Below are positions 9,852 to 20,000 of a DNA stretch of 64,000 nt, one piece after another (the stretch's first letter is position 1; the number at the start of each line of letters is the position of its first letter). The position numbers were made by a program, and so were the translations under genes. The DNA is from JBFWWP01 sp050246115 (GTDB lineage Bacteria; Planctomycetota; UBA8108; UBA1146; JAJFFE01): positions 1 to 64,000 of the forward strand of contig JBFWWP010000006.1 of assembly GCA_050246115.1 (NCBI GenBank). Direction: 5' to 3'. The notes below the pieces were generated by a model. The model did not search any database and had not been told where the DNA came from. It saw only the letters and a list, made by a program, of their open reading frames with translations.

Positions 9852-10164
9852 GTCCCTCTGTTCCAGGAGGGGCGGGCGCCGTCCCCTTCCACTCCCAGGA
9901 ACAACGAACGAGCGACGACACTAGGCAGAAACCAAGAAAAAGCATCACCGGGCCGCTCGCGGAAACGGGTGACCGGTCCATACGGCCCCAACCGGGCGAC
10001 CGCGGATCTCGCTGTGTCGATCACGGAGACATGGCCATCGGCCACTCGCGGGAAGAACGGGGTCGGCTCACGTCCGCGACGGCGCACCATCGCTGTGTGA
10101 GCAAGACTCGACTCAGGAGCACCCGTAGCGAATTGCTTCCATCGAAGTACAGCCGAATGCTCCC
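9852..10164. other. Intergenic region between sigma factor and small ORF
   Basis: A 313-bp stretch with no domain-bearing frame on either strand. Long frames crossing it are shadows. Confidence 0.4.
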
Positions 10165-10767
10165 TCAGTCCCTGGAGACCTCCATGGGGGGATGTCCGTC
10201 GCTGTCGGGATCGAGTTTCCCGACCAGTCGGTAGGCCTTCGCCAGCCGCTTCACCGCTCTCTGACGAAGCTTGGCGGCAGCGCCCGAGCTCCGCCCGAGC
10301 CGCGCTGCGGTCACCTCGATCGTGCATCCATCCCCGAGCATCGCCAAGACCTCGCGATCCATCTCGGGTAACAGCGCGACGGCCCGGACCAACCGTTGGT
10401 ACCGCAACTTCGCATTGAAGATCGACGAAGGGGAGTGCTCCGGAGTGACTGGCTCGATTCGTCGAAGCTCGTCCCGCGACTCCCACTCGAGCCGAAGCAG
10501 ATTCCACGAGAAGCGCCGTTGGGCGTTCCAGAACTTACGTCGGTTGATCAACACGCGTTCGGCAACCGTGGACAGAAACCCCAGGAACTCGCCATCCCCT
10601 CGGTACTCGAATGCACCCTGGTTTCGAACCAGATGCATCTCGATCTCCTGCATCAGGTCACTGATCGACTCGAAACGCAGGAGATCCCCTCCGTACTTTC
10701 GCACCAGCCCGGGCAGGCGGTCACGAAAGCGGTCCATAAGCTGAGGGATGGTGGGCTCGGCCGTCAT
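10165..10767 (-). CDS. ECF-type RNA polymerase sigma factor
   Basis: A 200-residue sigma-70-like protein. Region 2 is visible at about residues 35-90 (DLMQEIEMHLVRNQG, then FLSTVAERVLINRRKF). Region 4, at about 130-185, has LPEMDREVLAML and a helix-turn-helix ending in SGAAAKLRQRAVKRL. It should direct RNA polymerase to a specific set of promoters. The gene faces the two kinase genes convergently, so it is near them but not co-transcribed with them. A Shine-Dalgarno sequence before the ATG is weak. No anti-sigma factor with a zinc-binding motif lies beside it, so control may be by phosphorylation, as proposed for kinase-associated ECF groups. Confidence 0.8.
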   Translation of the reverse strand: MTAEPTIPQLMDRFRDRLPGLVRKYGGDLLRFESISDLMQEIEMHLVRNQGAFEYRGDGEFLGFLSTVAERVLINRRKFWNAQRRFSWNLLRLEWESRDELRRIEPVTPEHSPSSIFNAKLRYQRLVRAVALLPEMDREVLAMLGDGCTIEVTAARLGRSSGAAAKLRQRAVKRLAKAYRLVGKLDPDSDGHPPMEVSRD

Positions 10768-11840
10768 GGAAATAGGCTAAGCGAGCACGGGGGCGTCGTG
10801 CAAGAGGGTGGGCGGAACGGGCAAGCAGAACCGAAACAGGAGTACGCGGTTCCGGCTCGAGGTACCCGGGCGAACGGCGTACTGTGTCGCCAAGCAGCGC
10901 GAGATCGATCGTTCCGGGGGTGCGAGGTCCAGTGGCGTGGAGATCATGTTGCGCGGCGCGAGACTCCACGGCGGCGACGATCGCAAGTCCGGGCTCTCGC
11001 AACCGTTATCGCCACCCAAGAGACATGAGAGCGGCGTCCTCCTTCCAAGTACTGAGAGTTCCCTGGTAGGTGATTGTACGTAGTTCCTGCCCCGCCTTTG
11101 CGTGATCTTGGCACTTCAGGCAGGCGATCCATCTTGCTCCTCACTGAGGACGAAAACCGGAGAAATCAGGGAATCCTAGTCCAATCGCCGAGGACCAGTT
11201 GTTCTCTAAGGTGCCAAGTTCCATTGCCCGCGGGCAATCCGCTCCTGGCCAAGCGCGTGACAGCTCTAGAGCTAGAGCTAGATCAGTCACGAGTTCCCGA
11301 TAGGAGAGAGGGGGAAACGCTGGTGAGTCAGTTGTGCGTTCGCAGGAGGCTGGTCGCGCGCCGTTGGAGTTTGCTCCTCAGGACCGCTCGGATCGACCTC
11401 TGCTAGGAGAAGGGTCACCATGCATAGCAGCCGGCGCTCGCGAAGACAATGCAAGCCCTCTTCAGTTGGTGTGACCTATCGAAGTTGTCCGGGATGCCGC
11501 GTCCAGATCCATGAGGGAGTACTGATCTGAGCAGGAGGCGCTTGGCCTTGTGGATGAGACGCTTGGCCAAAATGAGAAACCCAAGAATCCGCGTCCACCC
11601 GATCTTGTTGGCTAGAGCTAGATCCGCGACGAAGCCCGAGCCGGGCACTCGCTCGGCGCGCTGGTTGTGGGCAGGCGGATGTGTGCGGGGTTATTGCGCC
11701 CCTCTGGCGGCGCGAGTGAACACTTTGTTCGAGCAGGGTTCCCTTAGAAATGATGTCTGCTTTTGCGCTTCGAACAGAATCGTCGTAGCGACGGGAAACT
11801 TGGAGGCGCTAGCGCTAGCGCCAGCAGGGAAGGATGTCAG
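10768..11840. other. Long intergenic region with GCTAGA hexamer clusters
   Basis: About 1.07 kb without a supportable gene. It contains tandem GCTAGA-type hexamers at 11263-11284 and 11611-11622, and ends in a perfect GCTAGC-based palindrome close to the next start codon. It must hold the promoter of the surface-gene run at 11841-21983. Small ORFs on both strands lack domain features. Confidence 0.45.
11805..11822. promoter_or_regulatory. Perfect 18-bp palindrome just upstream of a start codon
   Basis: GGCGCTAGCGCTAGCGCC is identical to its own reverse complement and ends 18 bases before the ATG at 11841. It could be an operator for a dimeric regulator or an RNA hairpin affecting translation. 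The core hexamer GCTAGC resembles the GCTAGA clusters further upstream. Confidence 0.4.
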
Positions 11841-13091
11841 ATGCGTCAGAGGATGTTTCGTGTGCTCGTGGAGTCCACTTTGGTCGCGGCCCTTGGTCTT
11901 TGCCTCCTGAGCTTGGCGAGCGGCGTTCGACCGGGGAACGCAGGCCCCGCGCCAGGACCATCGACGAACGTGGCGGGCGACGTCAACGGTGACGGGCTGG
12001 TCAATATCACCGACGGAGTCTACCTGTTTCAGTATCTCTTCCAGAACGGCGCTCCACCTGTGGCTTGTGCGGGAGGCTCTGGGCTTACCTTGGAGCAGGA
12101 GGCCATACTCGCGACCATGAGTCTCTTGGAAGTTGACGATGGCAGCGGATCGAACACGAACACGACGCTCCAGATTTCCGGAGTCAACGTGCGGATTGTA
12201 AATGGCTCAGGCATGACCTCCGTGAGTAGCGGTACAGGGAATCTGATCGTGGGTTACAACTCTGGAACAACGGGGGCGACGGGGTCGCACAATGTCGTGG
12301 TTGGTGACGGTCACGACTACACCAGCTACGGTGGCGTGGTTCTGGGGTCTGACAACAGAATCTGCGGCCCGTATGCTTGCGTTACCGGCGGGACTCTCAA
12401 TGAGGCTTCTGGCGTTGCGTCCTCGGTAACCGGAGGGAGGCAGAATGTGGCTCTGGGACAGACAGCCTCTGTGAGCGGAGGCATCCTGAATCAAGCCACC
12501 GGCCTGCATGCTTCGGTGTCCGCGGGGTCCAGCAATGTCGCTAGTGGCTTCGCCGCAACGGTATCCGGAGGAACGTCGAATACGTCCTCGGGCTCGGCCT
12601 CTGCGGTGAGTGGAGGGCAGAGTAATCAAGCGACCGGATCAACCGGATCGGACGCGACTTCGGTAAGTGGAGGATCGGGCAATATCGCCTCCGGCTTGGC
12701 GTGCTCCGTCACCGGCGGCAGCTTGAACACTGCCACCGGCGTTGCGAGTTCGGTGGCCGGTGGGACGGGGAACACAGCATCCGGTTCGTCCAGCTCTGTC
12801 GCCGGCGGCTTTGCCAATGGCGCTGCCGGAACCCAGTGCGCGATCAGCGGAGGATCGCAGAACTCATCGACGGGGAGTGCCTGCGTTGTTGTGGGTGGGT
12901 CGGGCAACACGGCCTCCGCGAGCGGGTCGATCTTCGCTGCGACTGTGGTTGGCGGAACGGTGAACCAGGCCACCGGAGACCGGAGCGTCGTAGTGGGGGG
13001 CCAGAACAATCAGGCCTCGGGGCTGACGGCTGTGGTGGGTGGTGGTCTCGGGGTAACTGTGTCGACCGCCCATGCCTGCAGCTGCAACTAG
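11841..13091 (+). CDS. Secreted YadA-head-like repeat protein with N-terminal half-dockerin
   Basis: A 416-residue secreted protein. The ATG at 11841 has GGAAGG upstream and starts a signal peptide (hydrophobic core LVAALGLCLLSLASG). Right after it lies a single dockerin-like repeat (GDVNGDGLVNITDGVYLFQYLF). From about residue 185 to the end there are roughly 14 copies of a 14-16-residue unit with consensus SVSGGxxNxASGxxA. This is the pattern of the left-handed beta-roll found in trimeric autotransporter heads (YadA/Hep_Hag type). No YadA membrane anchor follows: the protein ends HACSCN. It is probably a surface or matrix adhesin held by another mechanism. First gene of a plus-strand run with gaps of 47 and 79 bp. 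Confidence 0.75.
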   Translation: MRQRMFRVLVESTLVAALGLCLLSLASGVRPGNAGPAPGPSTNVAGDVNGDGLVNITDGVYLFQYLFQNGAPPVACAGGSGLTLEQEAILATMSLLEVDDGSGSNTNTTLQISGVNVRIVNGSGMTSVSSGTGNLIVGYNSGTTGATGSHNVVVGDGHDYTSYGGVVLGSDNRICGPYACVTGGTLNEASGVASSVTGGRQNVALGQTASVSGGILNQATGLHASVSAGSSNVASGFAATVSGGTSNTSSGSASAVSGGQSNQATGSTGSDATSVSGGSGNIASGLACSVTGGSLNTATGVASSVAGGTGNTASGSSSSVAGGFANGAAGTQCAISGGSQNSSTGSACVVVGGSGNTASASGSIFAATVVGGTVNQATGDRSVVVGGQNNQASGLTAVVGGGLGVTVSTAHACSCN

Positions 13092-13138
13092 CCAGGGTAC
13101 GGCAAGGCATATTCTCTGCGCCCACCCAAGGAGCTGAC

Positions 13139-13933
13139 ATGAAGTGTTTGGTCTTCCTGTCCGTGGTTCTCATTCCCGTCGCCCCGGGAGCCTACGCCCA
13201 GTCACCCCCACAAGTCTCGATCTCGGACGAAGCGGGCGTCGTCGGCAACGTCGTCATCGCTCGAGTCATGATCCTGAACACCGGCACTATGGGCGTGCAG
13301 GCGTGGTCTCTTGGGGTGGACGTCCCTGCCGCGATTGTCATTCAAGACCTGGCTTTCGGAGTCGACGCCCTGACTGCGCACTGCGGCGACGTGCCGGACT
13401 TGCTGGCGCTTCAAACGCTTCCAAACGGCTTCACCATGGGCGCGATCGTCGATATCTTCGGCGTCTGTCAATTGCAGCCGGGCATGAGAGAGATCGCAGT
13501 CGCTGCCTTGGTGCCGAGCGCAGCGGGGACCTACGACCTATGTTTGACCAACACACTGGGGACGCCCCCGGTGCCCACGTTGGTCACGATCGATGGCCAA
13601 AGCGTGGCTCCCACTCTTCTTTGTGGGACGCTGGTCGCCGTCGACTTGGTGCCGTTCGTGCGCGGTGACTGCAATGGGGACGGGGGTTTCAGTATCTCCG
13701 ACGCGTTCTCGATTTTCGAGGCCGTGTTCCCGTCGGTTCCGGGGTTCGCCCCCTCTTGCGGAGATTCTTGCGACGCAAATGACGACGCGACCATCGACCT
13801 GAGTGATGCCGTGACCGTCCTGAATTCTCTGTTCGCCGGCGGTCCCGTCCCATCCTCTCCGTTTCCGGTCTGCGGTACCGATCCTTCTGAGCCAGATGGA
13901 CTCAGTTGTGCCTCGTTGTCCCAGTGTCCGTAG
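13139..13933 (+). CDS. Secreted cohesin-like plus dockerin-like protein
   Basis: A 264-residue secreted protein starting at 13139 after AAGGAG. A signal peptide ends near GAYAQ (residue about 20). Residues about 22-165 form one cohesin-like beta-sandwich (VSISDEAGVVGN, MILNTGTMGVQAWSLGVDVP), ending with the local hallmark GTPPVPTLVTIDG. A two-repeat dockerin-like domain follows (about 175-245: GDCNGDGGFSISDAFSIFEAVF and CDANDDATIDLSDA), and the protein ends with the tail PFPVCGTDP...CASLSQCP. Having both module types in one small protein suggests an assembly or anchoring subunit; function is otherwise unknown. Confidence 0.8.
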   Translation: MKCLVFLSVVLIPVAPGAYAQSPPQVSISDEAGVVGNVVIARVMILNTGTMGVQAWSLGVDVPAAIVIQDLAFGVDALTAHCGDVPDLLALQTLPNGFTMGAIVDIFGVCQLQPGMREIAVAALVPSAAGTYDLCLTNTLGTPPVPTLVTIDGQSVAPTLLCGTLVAVDLVPFVRGDCNGDGGFSISDAFSIFEAVFPSVPGFAPSCGDSCDANDDATIDLSDAVTVLNSLFAGGPVPSSPFPVCGTDPSEPDGLSCASLSQCP

Positions 13934-14012
13934 TCCGAGTGCGAGGCAACACCGGTGTGGAGCGCGTCCAAACACGACCTGGCCGCTAGCGGCGAGCCTG
14001 GAGGAGTATGAC

Positions 14013-17000
14013 ATGGTCGCACGTTGTTTCTTGACCTGTTTGATCGTTCTATGCGCCAGCCCAGTCTTTGCTCAGGGGTTCGCTCTGAGTGCGACCGATG
14101 CGGCAGGGCCGGCGGGTTCCACGGTTGTCGTCTCCGTCGTGCTCTCCGCCGACGATCCCCCTGATGGGTTTCGTGTTTGCGCCACCTACGATGCGGCGCT
14201 CTCTACTCTCGGCGCCATTTCGCTTGCTGGGCCTGCTGCTGGCGCAGCGTTGACCGTTACTAGCTTCCCGAGCGGTTTCTGTGCCGAGGTGCTGGGTCCC
14301 ATCCCAGCGGGTGTCAACCAAACGGTGTTGACGATCGAGTTTCAGCTAGGTCTTGCGACGGGGAGCTTCGTTGTTGATCTCACGGACTCTTTGGGCGCCC
14401 CTCCGCAAGCCAACTACATCCTGGTGAAAGGGTTCCCACTCGACGCAATGAGTGGGCTCATTCTCGACGACGGTCTGGTGTCCGTCGAGCTGCCGCCTCT
14501 GCAGGGCTTCTCCTGCGCAGAGGGGCTCCTGCCGGGTGAGTTACAGTTGGGGTGGAGTAACGGTGGTTTCATTTATGATAGTGTCGAGGTCTTTGTCGAC
14601 GGCGCTCTTGAGCAGATCCTCTCCGGCTCGGCGCAGCAGGCCACCGTGGTCGCGGCGCCGGGTACCTCTCACGAGGTGTGCGCCCGAGGCGTTGAAGCAA
14701 CGATTCAGACCCCGTTGGTCTGCTGTACTGAGAACACCGCGGATCTCCCGCCGATCACGAACCTTGTCTGCACGCCCACAGCGCCCACAACGGCAGAGCT
14801 CCATTGGGCCGGCGGTTTCACATACGATGCGATCCAGGTACTTGGCAACGGTCTGCTGATTCAGACGCTACCTGGGAGTTCGATAATGGCGCTCGTCACA
14901 GGGAGCGCTGAGGCGATGGTTCAGTATTGCCTTGTCGGGCTCTCGAACGGCTTCGTGACCGCCTCGGAGTGCTGCCAGGTGACGTATCCGCCAGAGCCGG
15001 AGAGCATGGTCACATTCGGATTGAGCATTCCGACTGTCGATTTCGACCCACGCATCGGCCGTGCTGAGTTCTCGGTTGGGCTCTCAGTCGCCGGGTCGCC
15101 GTCCGAACCTGCAACGATTCTCGGGTTATCTATGGCACTGGCGCACGATTCGTCTTTCCTGCACGCAGTCTCGGTTCAGCCGCTCAGTGACGTGACCAAC
15201 CTCAGCCCCGAGTTCCTCGCAAGCAACATCTCGGACGAGGGAATCGTCCTGGGAATTGTATTCTCGTTCGATGGTTCCACCTCTCTCCTCGTCAATCAGG
15301 CCCTCACGGTCGCCATCGTAAACTACGAGGCCGTCTCCGAGGGCCTCGCGGGAGTGCGAAACGATATTGTGACGCCATTGGCCTGGACCGGTCTCGGAAG
15401 TCCTCTTGTAGAGAACGAGGTCGTGACCGGTGCGGGGCAGACCGAGCTTTCTCTGGTCTTGGTGGACGGGGCCGTCACACTCGAGCCCGATCTGGAGTTC
15501 TTTTTGAGGGGGGACTGCGGGGGCAACGGGCAGGTCAACATCGCCGACGCCATCGCGATCCTGGACTTTCTCTTCCCGCCGCCGAGCCCGCCACCTGCCT
15601 GTCTAGCCGCTTGTGACGTGACGGCGGACAACAGTGTCAACATCGCAGACGCGATCTACCTGCTGGCGTACCTTTTCAATGGCGGGTCACCGCCAGACCA
15701 GCCCTTTCCGGGGTGCGGCATTCAACCCGGCGAAAACACGTTGGCTTGCGTGACCGCTGGCTCGTGCCCGGAACAGCCGCTTGGACAGCTTGAGTTCAGT
15801 GGGCCTTGCCTCACGATCATGTGCCCAGTTTCCGAACTCCCGGGCTTCGGAGTCGACGGGTTCACTGCGCCCCCGGGGTCAACAATCCACTTTGGCGCCG
15901 GCGCGTTCAACACGTCCGTGGAAGTCGATGAAAACGACTTCGTGACCGCGGTGATTCCTGCGCCGGCTGCTGCCTTTTCTCTGAGCATCAGCGCCACCAT
16001 TGGGAGCGTCGAGACGCCCGTTCTGAGGGTCCAAGCGCAGCAGCTTTCGGCTACATCGGTCCACCAGAGCACCTTCGGGCCCGCTGCCCTGGTAACGACG
16101 GGAGCCGCGACCGGAGGCGGAGGCGGAGGGCTCGAGTGCCCCTTGGACTGCTTCTGCTGTGTGGCCGCGGATTCTCCCGCCAGCTTCAACCTCGCGGACG
16201 AAATCGGCATCGCCGAGCTGTTCACCCCCGACTTTCAGAGCCGGGTGGTTCCGGCCTGCCAGAGCTTCGAACTCGGGCTGGACCTGTTCCCCGCGATCTC
16301 GATAGCGGGCTACGCCATGGATGGAAGCCATGCCTACGTCGGGAACCCGAGTGCAGAGCCGCCGTCAACCTGCGAGGTTGAGAACATCACGGTCGCATAC
16401 GCCGACACAGATCGGAAGCTAGGGTTTGGCGTGGGTCTCGCGGAGCCGCGAGATTCACTGTACCTGCTCCAGCATGTCGGTGGTTCGCTCGTCCTCGGGA
16501 CACCGCAGGGTCTGGAGTACCCGCTGGATCCCGTGCAGCCCGGAAGTGCCGTGTACAGATTCGCGACTCCCAACCTCTTCGGCACCGTGCTCCACGACAC
16601 AGCACGGGGTCAGTGGATCTGGGAGCTCCCGCGGAGCGGGCGCCTCGTGTTTGTGAACGCCCCGGCGGGCTGCAAGATGCCGCTCTACTTCACCGAAGAC
16701 TCGAACCAGAATCGGACCATCTGCAAACGGAAGTTCTCGGGAGAGATCAGCGATCTCATCATGGACAACGGCTCCACCTACCACTTCTCTACCAACGCGA
16801 TTGGTCTCTACTCCGGCGTGACCGACCCTCTCGGCTTTTCGGTCAATTTCAGCTACGACACCCAGTGTCGTCTCGTGGAAGTGCAGCATCCAGAAACGAC
16901 GGACGCTTCCAATGCGCCGGGTGACATCCTGACCGACGCCGCGCTCGGGGCTGGCGGAAGCGTGACCACCGGTTCCGGCCCCGTGGTTGCCCCCGGCCGC

Positions 17001-20000
17001 CGCACGGTCGGTCTGAACTGGGACTCGCAGGACCGCATTGTGGCGATTCAGGATGGCCGCGGGGCCACCCCCATGGCCGTGACCTACGAAGGGATCACCC
17101 GTCGTGTCGCCTCCGTGACTATGAACGGGCATGCATGGAACCTGACGCGCAACCTCGCTTCGGTACCGGTTCCGGCCCGCCCTTCGCTGCTCGACCCCGG
17201 CAACTACGTGGTCGCGGTTACCGATCCGCTCGGGTACGTCGTCGACTATGAATGCCATGGCGCAAGCGGCGGCCCGATCGTCGGCGCCGACTCCACCGGC
17301 CAGGGCAAATTCCACGTGCGACGTATCCTCCAATACACCCGGCAGGGGTTGGGGAATCCGCCCCTACGCGTCGACGAGCCCGACTACTTTGCGCAGGTCT
17401 TCCTCCACAACTGCGACTGCGGGACGGAGATCGTGCGCACCGAACCGTTCCGGAGCGACGAACCGATCACCTTCGACTCGCTGGGAGTCCCCACGAACTA
17501 CCCTCGGTGGGTCTACACTTATGACAACCTCCGGAACGTGACGTCCGTGGAGAAGCGAGGTTTTGCTCCAGACGAGATCATCCGCACGGAACAGACCTTC
17601 CAGAACTACGTCTCCGCCCTGGACCCGGTCAATGGGGTATCGGTCACCCAGCGGAGCCGGATGACCCGCTACCGACCTCCGCGACATTTCAGCACGAACC
17701 CTCTATACGCAGGGCTCAACTTCGAACACGAGTTCGAGTACGACGCGCGCGGCAACCTAGTCCTGCATCGCTTTCCAGACGTCACACAGGGCCCCAGCGC
17801 GCCGCAGGCTGGAGTCGTCGAGACCCTCGAGCACGACTCCTTCGGGCGGCTCACCCGGCATACCGACGGTCGCGGCAACGTGACCACCATGTCCTACCAT
17901 GCCGGGCCGGCGCTCGGGGGAACCGTGCTCACGCAGGGCGACTTCTTCGGCTTCCCGGCGGAGGTGGTCCGCGGCGCGCTTGGCTCGATCGACTCCGCCC
18001 CTGCGCTACGCACGCAGTTCAAGGTCAACGCCCGGGGTGAGGTGACTGCAGTCTGTGACCCCCGCGGGTTCCTCTACACCATCGAGAGAAACTCTCGGGG
18101 CGAGGTAGAACGGGTTCTCGAGCCCGGAGTCACGCTCTCTGACGGCACCACGGTGGTCAGCTACGAGACCCGCCAGGTTCGTGACCGAGCCGGGAACGTC
18201 GTTCTGACCCGTCGAAGCAATGTGGACCACCAAGGGAACGTCGACCCGTCCAACGCCTTCGTCGACAAGTCCTTCGCCTTTGACGCGATCAACAATCTCC
18301 TCGAGGTCCGAGCAGAGGTTGACGGCGACGACGCCAACGACCTGTCGACCCGGTTCGTGTATGACGATCGAGAAGATCCGATCATCGTCCAGAAGCCGTT
18401 TGGTAACCGCATGATGCTCACGCGCGACGAACGACAGCTTCCCATGCGTCTCTTCTACGGCGTCGCGCCGCCCACGGATCCGGCGAACTTGGCCGAGAAC
18501 TACCCAGGGCTCTACGATACCGCCCTACCGAACTCTGCGCCCTTCGTGGGCTTCAACCGGACGGACTACGACGGTCGCGGAAACTCGGTCACGGAGCGCG
18601 ACGGTCGCGGATTTCTGAGTCATAGCTTCTACGATTTCCACAACCGGCCGGTCGCCATGCGGGATCAGAATGGAAACGGAACGCGATACGAGTGGGACGA
18701 GGGGTCCTTCCCCCTGACCACCGCAGCCGGGGAACTCGATGCCGCCGGAAACCTGGTCGGAAACCCACTCACCCGAGGCTACGCGCGTTTCGACTCGTGG
18801 GGGCGACGCTATCAGGCGGTGATGGACTTCGATCCCACGACGAGCGAGGCCGCGCTCCCGGATCCCACCGAGAGTCAATCGGCGAGCTACCTCATGGCCT
18901 TCGACCGTGCGTCTCGGCCGGTCCAGAGCCTCGATGCCAATGGGAACCCCACGATCGTGACCTGGGATGCGGCCAGCCGGGTCGTCGAGGTGCTCGACGC
19001 CCTGGGGAACCGGGTCGAGTTTAGCTACAACGAGAACGACCAGGTCGTACGAGTCGACGAGCACGAGGTGCTTCCCGGAGGCGTGGTCGAGGACTACGGC
19101 CGCGCGATCCTCCGGGACGAGCTGGATCGAGTGATCCAGGTTGCGGAGCTGGGTCTGAATGACACATTGGTCGGCCACGACACCGACTACTTCCTGGATT
19201 CGCTGGGCTTCGTCCGCCAGTCGATCGACGGCGAGGGGCGCGTCGACCAGAGGTTCCGGGACGACCTGGGTCGGTTGATGGAGCGCCGCCGGCTCGACGC
19301 GGTCGGCAACGTCGTGCAGAGAACCCGGCATGCCTTCGACGGCAACAGCCGGCGCATCGAGGATCGGGCGTACTCCGACGCCGCCACGCCCGCCGGCGAG
19401 CAGTTGACCGCCCGCCTCTTCGACGCAGCCGATCGGTTGGTCGTGACCGTTCACCCGGACTCCGACGACTACGATCCGTTGTCCAAGACTGTCTCCGATG
19501 GCGTCGACGGCGTCATGGATCGGGAGGTGACGGACTTCGACGCCATCAACCCGACTCGGTTCACGGACCAACGTGGCGTCATCATCGACAACGTGTTCGA
19601 TCCCGGGAATCGCCTGGTCGGGCAGCTGATCACGTTGCAGCCTGGGGTGTCGGGTGAGACCGAGCGGGTTTTTCAGTACGACAGCCTGGATCGACTCACG
19701 GAAGCGTCGAACGACTTTGCGCGGGTGACGCGGGGCTACGACGGACTGTCCCGAATCGTAGCAGAGACACAGGAGTTGAACCTTCTTGGTACAGGTCTCG
19801 CGTCGGGTTGGACCAACCTGGTCGCGGTGACTTCCGGGTTCGATGCGCAATCGAACCGGACCTCCATGGATCTATTGAGTCTCGGCGGAACGGATCTGGC
19901 CTGCGAACAGACCTTCGACTCGCTGAACCGAGTGTCGACGATCTCCGCGGAGTACTTCGGAGTCCCCATGCACCCGGTCGCAGGGTACACGTATGACGGA

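Noticed and set aside
11415..11648. 77-codon minus-strand ORF in the long intergenic region
   Set aside because: No ribosome binding site, no domain, and composition changes along its length; treated as chance.
11841..13091. Regular short repeats that might suggest a CRISPR array
   Set aside because: The periodicity is 14-16 codons in an open reading frame with a conserved peptide consensus; DNA copies are not identical and there are no spacers.
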